Of a stretch of DNA of 64,000 nt, positions 25,700 to 33,693 are shown in pieces. Source of the DNA: Bog-756 sp963824645 (GTDB lineage Bacteria; Actinomycetota; Acidimicrobiia; Acidimicrobiales; RAAP-2); assembly GCA_963824645.1 (NCBI GenBank), contig CAWGQC010000003.1, positions 62,001 to 126,000 of the forward strand, given 5' to 3'. Each line of letters starts with the position of its first letter. Within the stretch, counting starts at the first letter, position 1. The notes under the pieces were generated by a model. The model did not search any database and had not been told where the DNA came from. It worked only from the letters and a program-made list of their open reading frames with translations. The position numbers and the translations under genes were made by a program.

Positions 25700-26755
25700 C
25701 TAGGCGGGCTGATGTCGGCACCCTTCGACAGCGACCAGGTCAGCGTAGAGATCCTCCAGCCGATCGACGTGGGTCGACAATGAATACATCTCCTGTTGCC
25801 GACGTCGGAGGTCCTGACCCATGCGCACACGGATCGCCCGGTTCGCTCCCAGCTCAGCCAGGGCCTGACCCGCGGCTTGGGGGTCCTCCGGTGCGAACAG
25901 GACGCCGCGGTCGGCGACCGTCTCGAGGTGGCCCCCGCCCCGGGCAGCCACCACCGGGATCCCGTGGGCCATGGCTTCGACCACCGACAGGCCAAAGGGC
26001 TCGGCCGGGGCAGGAGCCAGGAGGATCGATGAGCGGGCCAGCATGTCGTCCGTGTCGGTGACCTGACCCAGGAACTCGACACTGTCTCCGATGCCGAGGT
26101 CGTGAGCCAGCTGTTCGAGCGATCGGCGGAGGCTGCCGCTGCCACCCACCAGCAGTCGCCACCGGTGGTCGGCCAGGCCGCTGGCCGACCAGGCCCGGAT
26201 ACCCACGTCGGGGGCCTTCTCGGTGTCGAGGCGCTGGAGCATGAGGACGACCGGTGACTCCAGCGGAGCCTGGGGACGGTCGGGAACACCGTTGGGGATG
26301 AGGACCGACGGCCCGTCGATGGAGTCGGCCACGAAACGGCTGATGGCGATGTCCTGAACGATGCCCCGGCTGGTGATGCCGCTGAGCATTCGGTTCACCG
26401 CACTGGAGCCCCGATGGCGGGCGAAATGCCGGGTGGCGACCCGAGGGGCCCGCTGCCAGGGATGGGCCAGCCAGGCCGCCCCCTCGGCCGACGTCATGTG
26501 CAGGTGGACGATGTCCGCCGGGCCGGAGCGGGCCAGGGCTGCGGCCGCACCGACCAGGGATTGGGCGGAACGACTGGAAACGCCATCGCCGAGCTCGGCC
26601 AGCATGCGGTTGGGGTCCCCTCCGATGGTGGTCACCCGATGGCCGCGGGCGGCGAGCTCGTTGACCACCTGACACACATAGCGCTCGACGCCGGCAAAGG
26701 CGTCGGTGACTACTACATGGACGACGGTGAGCCGTTGGCGCTCAGCCGACTTCAT
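25700..26755 (-). CDS. GT4 glycosyltransferase
   Basis: A 351-residue GT-B glycosyltransferase. VTDAFAGVERYVCQVVNELA near the N-terminus is the acceptor-side glycine loop and EPFGLSVVEAMAHGIPVVAA (about residue 260) the donor-sugar EX7E motif. It would transfer a hexose from a nucleotide sugar to the growing lipid-linked repeat unit at the inner membrane face. The ATG overlaps the stop of the upstream GT2 gene (ATGA), showing tight coupling. A longer reading in this frame extends over the GT2 gene and is not used. Confidence 0.85.
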   Translation of the reverse strand: MKSAERQRLTVVHVVVTDAFAGVERYVCQVVNELAARGHRVTTIGGDPNRMLAELGDGVSSRSAQSLVGAAAALARSGPADIVHLHMTSAEGAAWLAHPWQRAPRVATRHFARHRGSSAVNRMLSGITSRGIVQDIAISRFVADSIDGPSVLIPNGVPDRPQAPLESPVVLMLQRLDTEKAPDVGIRAWSASGLADHRWRLLVGGSGSLRRSLEQLAHDLGIGDSVEFLGQVTDTDDMLARSSILLAPAPAEPFGLSVVEAMAHGIPVVAARGGGHLETVADRGVLFAPEDPQAAGQALAELGANRAIRVRMGQDLRRRQQEMYSLSTHVDRLEDLYADLVAVEGCRHQPA

Positions 26756-27732
26756 GGGTGCGACTCGACCCGGCACGGACCCCGACGATAGAGATGGAAC
26801 CGCTGGGCCGCCTCCCGGCCTCGCTGTCCGGGGAGGACGATGGCCCGGATGAGCGCTCCCGCCATCGTCCCCGTCCGGTAGACCTCCCAACCCAAGGGTC
26901 CGTGGTGTTTGCGGATGTACCGCTCCTGAGAGGCGTGGAAGTGCAGCCGGCGGCGATCGGCGCTCCCGCCGGTTCCGGCACCGATATGGGTAGCCGTCAC
27001 CTCGTCGCAGCAGGCCATCCGCCAACCGGCATCGAAGGCCCGGCGTTGCCAATCCGTCTCCTCGGCATAGAGGAAGAACTGCTCATCGAATGCACCCACC
27101 TGGACCAGGGCCGACCCCCGGACGAGCAGGACCGAGCCGATCATGAAGTCCTGTCTCCGGCGAAGACCGCCGAGCCCCGCGGCGTCCGCCCAGGCTCCGA
27201 GCGGGGTGGGGAAGGGCCATCCCACACGGGACGGGGCCGAATCGAACGGCTCGGTCTGGGTGGGGGCCACGCAGGCCAGCTCGCTCCTCTGGTGGAGGCA
27301 GCGCTGGAGCGCACGCACGCCTTCCGATGAGATGATGGCGTCCGGGTTGAGCAGGAGCACGTCGGCGCCGTTGCCCGGCCGCTGGGCCAGTCCTCGATTG
27401 ACTCCGGCGGCGAAGCCGAGGTTGTGGCCCGGATCGACGTAGACGCCCCCGCGGTCCTCGGTGATGGTTCGAACCGTGGCATCCGAGGCGTTATCCACGA
27501 CAACCACCGGGAATTGGCCGTCCAGGGCGTCGAGACAGGCATCGAGCAGCTCCGGAGCTCCGAAGGCCACCACCACCACTTCGACGCCGGATCCGCCGCC
27601 CGGGTACGGGCCACCGCCCGGGTTCGGCCCGCCGTCCGGGTTCGGCCCGCCGTCCGGGTACGGGCCGTCGTCCGAGTGTCGGGCGCCATCCGAGTGCGGC
27701 GCTTCAGAGGGCTGCATGGGCCGACCGATCAA
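26752..27732 (-). CDS. GT2 glycosyltransferase with Gly/Pro/Asp-repeat N-terminus
   Basis: A 326-residue protein. Residues 1-48 are low complexity (PYPDGG, PNPDGG, PNPGGG, PYPGGG) and precede a GT-A domain: VEVVVVAFGAPELLDACLDAL, NLGFAAGVNRG, LLLNPDA, and MIGSVLLVRGSAL, followed by DEQFFLYAEETDWQRRA, the catalytic ED-type motif of rhamnosyltransferase-like GT2 enzymes. It likely adds rhamnose or another deoxysugar to the repeat unit. It lies 46 bp after the tyrosine kinase gene. The N-terminal repeat is encoded by 18-bp DNA repeats and may be dispensable; a start after it is possible. Confidence 0.8.
   Translation of the reverse strand: MIGRPMQPSEAPHSDGARHSDDGPYPDGGPNPDGGPNPGGGPYPGGGSGVEVVVVAFGAPELLDACLDALDGQFPVVVVDNASDATVRTITEDRGGVYVDPGHNLGFAAGVNRGLAQRPGNGADVLLLNPDAIISSEGVRALQRCLHQRSELACVAPTQTEPFDSAPSRVGWPFPTPLGAWADAAGLGGLRRRQDFMIGSVLLVRGSALVQVGAFDEQFFLYAEETDWQRRAFDAGWRMACCDEVTATHIGAGTGGSADRRRLHFHASQERYIRKHHGPLGWEVYRTGTMAGALIRAIVLPGQRGREAAQRFHLYRRGPCRVESHP
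27593..27700 (-). repeat. Six 18-bp tandem units encoding a PxPxGG repeat
   Basis: Units of CCGCCGTCCGGGTWCGGS type follow each other from 27593, with four well-preserved copies to 27664 and two decayed ones after. They encode the six-residue repeat at the N-terminus of the GT2 protein and are likely to vary in number between strains. Confidence 0.85.
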
Positions 27733-27757
27733 TGCGTAGCGGCGTCGAAACTCGAAA

Positions 27758-27793
27758 AGGTCACTGCCTGTGAGGAGGTCACTGCTTGTAGTG
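27758..27793 (-). repeat. 18-bp tandem duplication spanning the wzc-like stop
   Basis: AGGTCACTGCCTGTGAGG (27758-27775) and AGGTCACTGCTTGTAGTG (27776-27793) are adjacent. On the minus strand each copy gives CAG-TGA in frame, so the gene has its real stop at 27779-27781 and a second stop 18 bp later. Confidence 0.85.
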
Positions 27794-29392
27794 ATAGGCG
27801 CGATACGAATCGATCGAGGTGCGCTTCACCCGGTTGAGGGCGATTCCCAGTACATGGCAGTGGGTCGTCTCCAGACGACGGACCGTCCGCTCGAGGTCGC
27901 CCCGATCGGTCTTGTTCTCCGAGGCCACCACCACGGCGTTACGGGCCATGCTTCCGATGATGGCGGTGTCCGGAGCGGACAGGATGGGCGGGGTGTCGAG
28001 CAGGATGATGTCGGCCAGCAGCGGGAGCTGGTCGAGGACCGGCTGCATTCCGGGGCTCCCGAAGAGTTCGCTCGGATTGTCCAGCTTGGTGCCGGCGGGA
28101 AGGATCTGCAGTCCCCAGATTCCCGTCTCCACCAGCAACGAGCTGGCCGAAGGCTGGTCGGGTACCGATCCGACCTCCCGCCGACTCCGGTTGGGCAGCC
28201 GTTGCCCGGTCCGGCCGGTGCGCTCTTCATTCCTGGACTGTTCACGGTCCTCCGGCCCGAGCAGCCGGTCGTCCATTTCGGGCTTCTTCCAGTTGGCCCG
28301 GATCAGATCGGCCAGACCGGGACGGCCGTCGACCTCCAGCCCGAAGATCTCCTCCAGCCTCGGCCGGCGGAAGTCGGCGGAGACGACGATGACCTTGCTG
28401 CCGCTCATGGCCCAGGCGGCAGCCAGATTGGCCGTCACAAAGGTCTTGCCGTCGCCCGGTTCGGGGCTGGTGACGACGATCAGCGGACAGGGTGTCTCGT
28501 CCAGGAGAACCCTCAAACTGGTCCTCAGTTCACGCACCGACTCGGCCATCGGCGATTGGGGAGCCTGAACCATGGCGATGGCCACCGAGCCGCTCCGTAC
28601 CTCGTTGTCCTCCGGGAGCTCGGCCAGGATGGGCGATTCGGTCACCGACTCGATGTCCGGCTTGGTGCGGAGCCGGGTGTCGAGCTGATCGCGGGCCAGG
28701 GCAATGCCGCAGCCGACCAGGAGCCCGGCCACCAGGCCGATCAGCCCCAACTTGGTCTTGCTCAGTCCGACCGGCGCTCCCGGCAGGCCGGCCGCCACCT
28801 GGATGCTGGCGTAGGGCTCACCCAGCGAGATCGTGTCCTTTTCGGCCTGGAGCGAGCCGTAGGTGGTGGTGAGGGCGGAAATCTGCGCCGCGGTCAGAGC
28901 CGAAGGGGGCTGTGCCTGCAGATCCTGGATCTGGGTCTGGACACCGGCCGACAGCGTGTTGATCTTGTTGATCTGGGCCTGAATCAGGTCCTGGGTCTGA
29001 TCCACATAGGCCTGCGAATAGGCCGAGGCCACGGCCTGGGCCTCTTGCGGCGTGGAGCCCGTAGCACTGATGGTCAGAGAGCCAGTTGTGGGGTCGACCG
29101 TGCCGGTCACCGAATCGGTGACCGCTTTGACGTTGGGGTTGTCCAGCAGCTTGGCCGCCTGGATCTGGACGGCGGTGCTGCTCAGGAACTGTGCCGGGTC
29201 AGGAAGCGTGACCGCGGTGGCCGCTTGCCCGGTGCTCGAGTTCGGTGCGTTGATCTGGACGAGCGCCGACGACTGGTAGGTCGGGGAGTGGACCTTGGAA
29301 TAGCCGATAGCCGCCACCACGGCCACTACCGCGCAGATGGCGATGGTCAGCCGCCGGCGCCAAAGTGTCTTGAGGAAGTCAGTGAAAGTCAC
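27779..29392 (-). CDS. Polysaccharide co-polymerase / tyrosine autokinase (Wzc-like)
   Basis: A 537-residue BY-kinase fused to a chain-length determinant. The Wzz part has a membrane helix at about 15-31, an extracytoplasmic helical region, and a second helix at 213-233. The cytoplasmic kinase has Walker A SPEPGDGKT (309-317), Walker A' VVSADFRRP (336-344) and Walker B DIILLDTPP (461-469). The C-terminus SYRAYHYKQ supplies only three tyrosines. A hydrophilic Arg/Glu-rich insert of ~45 residues lies between Walker A' and LPAG. It controls chain length and export by autophosphorylation. GTG start with GGAGG nearby and a TATCCT -10 about 45 bp upstream. Confidence 0.88.
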   Translation of the reverse strand: MTFTDFLKTLWRRRLTIAICAVVAVVAAIGYSKVHSPTYQSSALVQINAPNSSTGQAATAVTLPDPAQFLSSTAVQIQAAKLLDNPNVKAVTDSVTGTVDPTTGSLTISATGSTPQEAQAVASAYSQAYVDQTQDLIQAQINKINTLSAGVQTQIQDLQAQPPSALTAAQISALTTTYGSLQAEKDTISLGEPYASIQVAAGLPGAPVGLSKTKLGLIGLVAGLLVGCGIALARDQLDTRLRTKPDIESVTESPILAELPEDNEVRSGSVAIAMVQAPQSPMAESVRELRTSLRVLLDETPCPLIVVTSPEPGDGKTFVTANLAAAWAMSGSKVIVVSADFRRPRLEEIFGLEVDGRPGLADLIRANWKKPEMDDRLLGPEDREQSRNEERTGRTGQRLPNRSRREVGSVPDQPSASSLLVETGIWGLQILPAGTKLDNPSELFGSPGMQPVLDQLPLLADIILLDTPPILSAPDTAIIGSMARNAVVVASENKTDRGDLERTVRRLETTHCHVLGIALNRVKRTSIDSYRAYHYKQ

Positions 29393-29782
29393 GGGCCTCC
29401 TCTGCGGCGGGCTGTTTCCATGTGGTGAGGATAGGGCTTACCGTGACGGCCCGGTGGCGGAATCGGGACCCGGAGCCTCCCATCCCCAGACTGCCTCCAC
29501 CCACGGGTCGCCGCCGGGGCAGGCCGGGCCGGCCAAAGGTGGCGCTCATGGTGCTGTCACCCGGGCTCTTCGGTGCCATACGGTCCTCATCGATCCTTCG
29601 ACCCCGCCCCCGAGCGCAGGCGGTTCGGTGTGGCCGGGACACTAAATAACGTCGACACCGCGCCTTCAGTTCTTGAGAGACAATTGCCGAAGACAGGGGG
29701 GCGAGTACCGACGGGCCACTATCCTTCGGGGCCTGTCACCAACGGGAGACTGAGGTCCGATGACCGAAGGCAAGCCCCTGCC

Positions 29783-31351
29783 ATGAGCCGGTCGGCGCGT
29801 TCTGGAGCGGACCAGCCGAATCTGGCCGGGCCAGACACCGAGAGTAGAGACGCCGTCGCACCCCGGTACGAGGTCAAGCCGGCGCGCCGGGTCCAGCGCT
29901 GGCGTAACCAACAGTGGCGCAGGGTCGAGCAGTGGCGCCGAGCCGTGACGACGGGTCTGGCCTGGCTGACCACGGTGGCCTTGGCCGGTGTGGTCGGGAT
30001 AGCTGTGGCCGGTCAGCGCAGGATCGGACTGGCGCTGGCCGCACTGGTCCTGTTGGTGGGGATCTTCGCCAGCGATCCCATCCTCCTGGTGGTCATCGCC
30101 CTGCCCGGTTCGATCCTCATCCAACGGCTCGGGGCGAGCCTCAACTTCAGCGTCGGCGACCTGATCGTCTTCGTGGGCGGTGCGATAAGCCTGTTCCACA
30201 TCCGGTGGAAGGAGGCCACCTATCTGCGTCAGTTCCTGCGGGGCGTGATCTGGTACGAGGCGGTACTCATCCTGATCGTCGTTGCCAACCCCAACCGCTA
30301 CAACATCGTCGAATGGTTCCACCGCTTCTCGTATCTGGGAGCAACCGTCCTGTGTGGCTGGGTCATCGCCTCCACGGGTCGTATCCGACAGGCATTCCGG
30401 CTGTTCCTGCTGTTTGCCTCGATCCTGGCCCTCCTGGCCATCCAGCACTCGGTGACGGGCCATTTCGCGCCGGCTCAGTGGTCGGGATATCAGAAGAACA
30501 CCATCGGAGCAGTGATGTGGGTGGCGGTGGTGGTGGCTCAGATCAACCCGCCGTGGACGGGTATCAGCCGGTTGGAGGCGAGGCTCAGCAAGTACGTGTG
30601 CCTGCTCGGCCTTCTCGCATCCCAGTCACGACAGGCCGGCATTCTCATGGTGCTGGCCATCGCCATCGCCTTCCTCCGGAACCCCGACCTCCGTCGCCGG
30701 TCGAAGCTCATCATCCTGGGCTGCCTTCCGGTGGTCTACCTCGTCTACTACAGCTTCGAGAACGCGGCGAAGAACAATCCGAGGTTCAATTCGGTGTCGA
30801 TCAGGGAGGGTCAGTACACCCTGGCCTTCCATGTCTGGCACCTGAGTCCGATTTTCGGTGAGGGGATGCGGTTCTACAACCTTCCCCAGTGGCTGTATGT
30901 CACCGCTCCGCCCAACGTGCTCATCGACAATCTGGCCTCGACCGGCATCATCGGATCCCTGGCCTTCTTCTTCCTGGTGTGGGTCACGGTCAAGACGATG
31001 TTCCGTCTTCCGTACGCCATCGGCACGCTGGGGCTGGTCATCCTCATCGGCCATTACGTCGACGGATTGTTCGATATCTTCTGGATCGGGGCCATGTACG
31101 GGACCCCCTACATCATCTGCGGCGTCTGTCTGGGGCTAGCCGATGGCGATCGGCACCAGCGAAGACCGACCGACCTGGCGGTGGTCGAGGACTCCGACCG
31201 GCGGGTGGTCGGGTCTCCGACCCGAATGCGGCCATCATCTCTGCCCGGTGGGTCGGTCCGGCAGATGGCGTGGCGGCTGACCCAGGCCATCACTCGTTCC
31301 TTCCGGCCGGTCGGGCTCTCCCGCCTCGTGAGCCGATCTCCCGCCTCATGA
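29783..31351 (+). CDS. O-antigen ligase/polymerase-like membrane protein (Wzy-like)
   Basis: A 522-residue protein with about 11-12 membrane helices and a long loop in the second half, the topology of O-antigen ligase and Wzy polymerases. The Arg/Trp-rich cytoplasmic N-terminus (PARRVQRWRNQQWRR) precedes TM1. A conserved Arg near SQSRQAGILMV and a loop with HLSPIFGEGMRFYN fit the family (PF04932-like; G-x-G motif). It would polymerise or ligate lipid-linked repeats outside the membrane. The ATG overlaps the stop of an eight-codon upstream frame beginning at 29760. It diverges from the kinase operon. The 390-bp gap between them holds the promoters and no gene that I can support. Confidence 0.75.
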   Translation: MSRSARSGADQPNLAGPDTESRDAVAPRYEVKPARRVQRWRNQQWRRVEQWRRAVTTGLAWLTTVALAGVVGIAVAGQRRIGLALAALVLLVGIFASDPILLVVIALPGSILIQRLGASLNFSVGDLIVFVGGAISLFHIRWKEATYLRQFLRGVIWYEAVLILIVVANPNRYNIVEWFHRFSYLGATVLCGWVIASTGRIRQAFRLFLLFASILALLAIQHSVTGHFAPAQWSGYQKNTIGAVMWVAVVVAQINPPWTGISRLEARLSKYVCLLGLLASQSRQAGILMVLAIAIAFLRNPDLRRRSKLIILGCLPVVYLVYYSFENAAKNNPRFNSVSIREGQYTLAFHVWHLSPIFGEGMRFYNLPQWLYVTAPPNVLIDNLASTGIIGSLAFFFLVWVTVKTMFRLPYAIGTLGLVILIGHYVDGLFDIFWIGAMYGTPYIICGVCLGLADGDRHQRRPTDLAVVEDSDRRVVGSPTRMRPSSLPGGSVRQMAWRLTQAITRSFRPVGLSRLVSRSPAS

Positions 31352-31356
31352 GGCCA
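31317..31356 (+). repeat. 20-bp tandem duplication spanning the wzy-like stop
   Basis: TCTCCCGCCTCGTGAGCCGA (31317-31336) is followed by a copy with three mismatches (31337-31356). The TGA in the first copy is out of frame. The 20-bp period shifts the frame so that the TGA of the second copy (31349-31351) ends the gene. Confidence 0.85.
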
Positions 31357-31643
31357 TTGTCCGGAATCCTGTCGGCGGCTGCCGAATGCGCTGCACACCG
31401 GAGGTAGGGCTGCCGGCAGAGAGACCGGGCCCTTCAGGTCGGTGGCCCCGATGCCGAAGAGAGACCGTGGCGTCGGAACGCAGGGGAGCGCCCCACTCTT
31501 TGGCCAACAGGCGTGCCCGCCGGTCCGCTTCGGCCTGCGCGTTACTGACTCCGGGAGCCGACGCTTCGCCATCGCCCTGGTCCGAATCGACGACCGCATG
31601 GCCTGATGCCCCTCGGTCCGGGCTCCCCCGCCCAGGACCTGCC

Positions 31644-32426
31644 GTGCTTCCGGCCGAGATTCTGGCTGATCTCCACGATCCACGTTTGATCCTCTCCGAC
31701 CACTATGTGGGTCGTGACCGCCGACGGATCGGGTCCCCGAGGGAGTTGCCGCCCCTGGCCGCCCCCGCACCGACGTCGTCGCCGGCGGTGGCCGGTGGGC
31801 CCGAGGAGTCGCCGTTGTCGCCGCTGGGCGCGGTGGCCCGCTCGAAAAGGAGCGGTGTCGCCTGGCGACGGGCCAGGGACGTGCTGGCCATCCTCACCAT
31901 TGCGGTGGCCACCGTGTTTTCGCTGGCTCTGATCGGTTCCCACGCAGGCGTCCAGGCCGCATCCTCCGGCCACCATCAGAGAAAGGCGGCTACCGCTGCC
32001 AGCTCTACCATCCGTGCCGGCAAGGGCCAACGGGTGGTGCGGGCGGGTCGGATCCGCTCGACCTCGTCCGACCGGGGCACCGGTCACGCGGTCAGCGCCA
32101 GCAACGCCGCCCACGGCGCCACCCACCCGGCCGGCCCCCATCACGGGGCCGCCGCCGGTCGTACTGCCGGCGCCTATCACCCTGTCGGCCCCCATCACAC
32201 CGCCGTCGAGCTGTCCGCCGGGCTCTGCGCCACCGGCCAAACGCCCGTTTCGGATGCCGGCTGCCGCCCCCTGGCCGGTGCAGTCGCCGCCGCCGCCCGC
32301 CACCAGAAAGCGGCCCTTCGGCTCCAGGCTCGAGCAGCCCGCCGGGCCGAGAGCGCAGTTCTTAGAACGGAGCGCCGGGCCTCCCACAGCCACCTCCCCG
32401 GCGTCGGCCGGTCACCGAAGGCCTGA
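31644..32426 (+). CDS. Single-pass membrane protein with YxGxDRR motif (paralogue A)
   Basis: A 260-residue protein starting at a GTG preceded by AGGAC. Residues 1-75 are cytoplasmic and contain DPRLILSDHYVGRDRR, followed by a basic stretch, one membrane helix (about 87-107) and an extracytoplasmic tail rich in Ala, His, Gly and Arg with two Cys. The next gene shares the same cytoplasmic motif and topology. No enzymatic domain is visible. The frame is open further upstream to 31386, but that part looks non-coding. Its place between the polymerase and a glycosyltransferase suggests a role in glycan assembly or export. I do not recognise the family. Confidence 0.55.
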   Translation: MLPAEILADLHDPRLILSDHYVGRDRRRIGSPRELPPLAAPAPTSSPAVAGGPEESPLSPLGAVARSKRSGVAWRRARDVLAILTIAVATVFSLALIGSHAGVQAASSGHHQRKAATAASSTIRAGKGQRVVRAGRIRSTSSDRGTGHAVSASNAAHGATHPAGPHHGAAAGRTAGAYHPVGPHHTAVELSAGLCATGQTPVSDAGCRPLAGAVAAAARHQKAALRLQARAARRAESAVLRTERRASHSHLPGVGRSPKA

Positions 32427-32521
32427 CCAGGGTCCCAACCGGCGAGATACCGGCTGCTCGGGCTCCCCTGGGCGGGCGGTCCCGGCCTTCAGGTTGACTT
32501 CGAATCTGCCGATCTACGGCT

Positions 32522-33592
32522 ATGGAGTCAGCGCTGAGCGACGAGACGACGCCAGCTTCGGGGTCTGGCGCGGTGATCACCCGCCCCCAGCGCTCTTTGG
32601 TCGAACCGGCCGTGATCCAGCGGGATCCGGCGGCCGAAGAGGAGCTGCACTCCGCCTTCCGGACCGAGCTCGAAGACCCCGAACTGGTCGTTGCCCCCGG
32701 CTACATAGGTCATGACCGCCGGGCGCCGGGTTGGCGGGGACGCCTGGGTCGCGCCACCTTCCATCAGCGCCGTTCACTGCTCAGCCTCGAGTTCGTCGTG
32801 GCCGGCGTCGTCCTTCTGGTGGTGGTCGTGACCCTTCTCGAGGTAGGAGCCCGCACCCACCCCGCCGCCGCCACCGCCACCGCCGCGGCCGCCGCCCCCC
32901 CGATCCACAGGAGCATCCGCCGGGCCGCCTCTGTTGCCCCGCCTTCCTCGGCTCCGGCCCCCACCACCACCGTGGCCGCTCCCACCACCACCGTGCCCGC
33001 TCCCACCACCACCGTGCCCGCTCCCCCCCCGACGGCGGCACCGCCGGTGGCTGCGGTCCCGGCCGCCACGCCCGCAGCGGCGCCGAGCGCTCCGGCCGCG
33101 GCGCCCGTGGCTGCCACGCCCGATCAACTCGGTCAGCAGGCCCTGGCTCTGGTCCGGTACCCCTGGCAGCAGATCCCCGGCTACAGCATTCAATTCCTGC
33201 CCATCGCCGATGCACCGTCGCCCGGCTTCTACGGCAATACCACGTTCACCTGGGGTCGCCCCGGCGGAACGTCGGTGCTCTACGTCTACGCGGGTGAGAC
33301 CGTGGACACCCTGGCCGGCATTATCGGTTTCGAGATCGGGCACGAGGTCGACGCGGCCGCCGTCGAGCCCCAGGGAGGGGAGGCCCAGATCGAGAACATT
33401 CTGGGCATCCACCCGGCCAGCTGGGCCCCCAACTGTGACTGCGCCGAGCAGGGCTTCCTCTCCGGGTGGTACGCCGCCGCCTTCTCCAACTACTGGTCAC
33501 CAGGGGTGGGCGCGTGGAGCACGATTGCCCCTGAGCCGAGTGGTGCGGTCCTGACTGCCGTAGAGCCCTGGCTCAATCCGACCATCTCCTGA
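32522..33592 (+). CDS. Single-pass membrane protein with degenerate metallopeptidase-like domain (paralogue B)
   Basis: A 356-residue protein. The N-terminal cytoplasmic part carries DPELVVAPGYIGHDRR, matching the preceding protein, then a membrane helix (about 95-115) and a Thr/Pro/Ala linker with TTTVPAP repeats. The extracellular domain (200-356) contains GFEIGHEVDAA, which aligns with the HExxH of secreted zinc peptidases but has Phe in place of the first His, and a downstream NCDCAEQGFLSGWYAAAF like the family's third-ligand region. It is probably a non-catalytic or altered peptidase-fold protein. It sits 95 bp after paralogue A in the polysaccharide operon. Confidence 0.65.
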   Translation: MESALSDETTPASGSGAVITRPQRSLVEPAVIQRDPAAEEELHSAFRTELEDPELVVAPGYIGHDRRAPGWRGRLGRATFHQRRSLLSLEFVVAGVVLLVVVVTLLEVGARTHPAAATATAAAAAPPIHRSIRRAASVAPPSSAPAPTTTVAAPTTTVPAPTTTVPAPPPTAAPPVAAVPAATPAAAPSAPAAAPVAATPDQLGQQALALVRYPWQQIPGYSIQFLPIADAPSPGFYGNTTFTWGRPGGTSVLYVYAGETVDTLAGIIGFEIGHEVDAAAVEPQGGEAQIENILGIHPASWAPNCDCAEQGFLSGWYAAAFSNYWSPGVGAWSTIAPEPSGAVLTAVEPWLNPTIS

Positions 33593-33693
33593 ACCCAAAC
33601 CATGTGCATCGCCTCATGCCCTGCCCTGTTACCGTCGTCTGTCTCATCGGCAATTCGGGACGCCTGCGGGCCTGACGTCACCCGACGACCACC

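Noticed and set aside
25645..26289. N-terminal extension of the flavoprotein
   Set aside because: The extension is a shadow of the GT4 gene; the FAD motif is near residue 36 from the chosen start.
29760..29786. Eight-codon leader peptide before the wzy-like gene
   Set aside because: ATG and TGA overlap the wzy start, but no ribosome-binding site or conservation can be shown; likely chance.
31386..31643. 86-residue N-terminal extension of paralogue A
   Set aside because: Low-quality composition and no relation to paralogue B; a GTG with AGGAC at 31644 fits the shared motif better.
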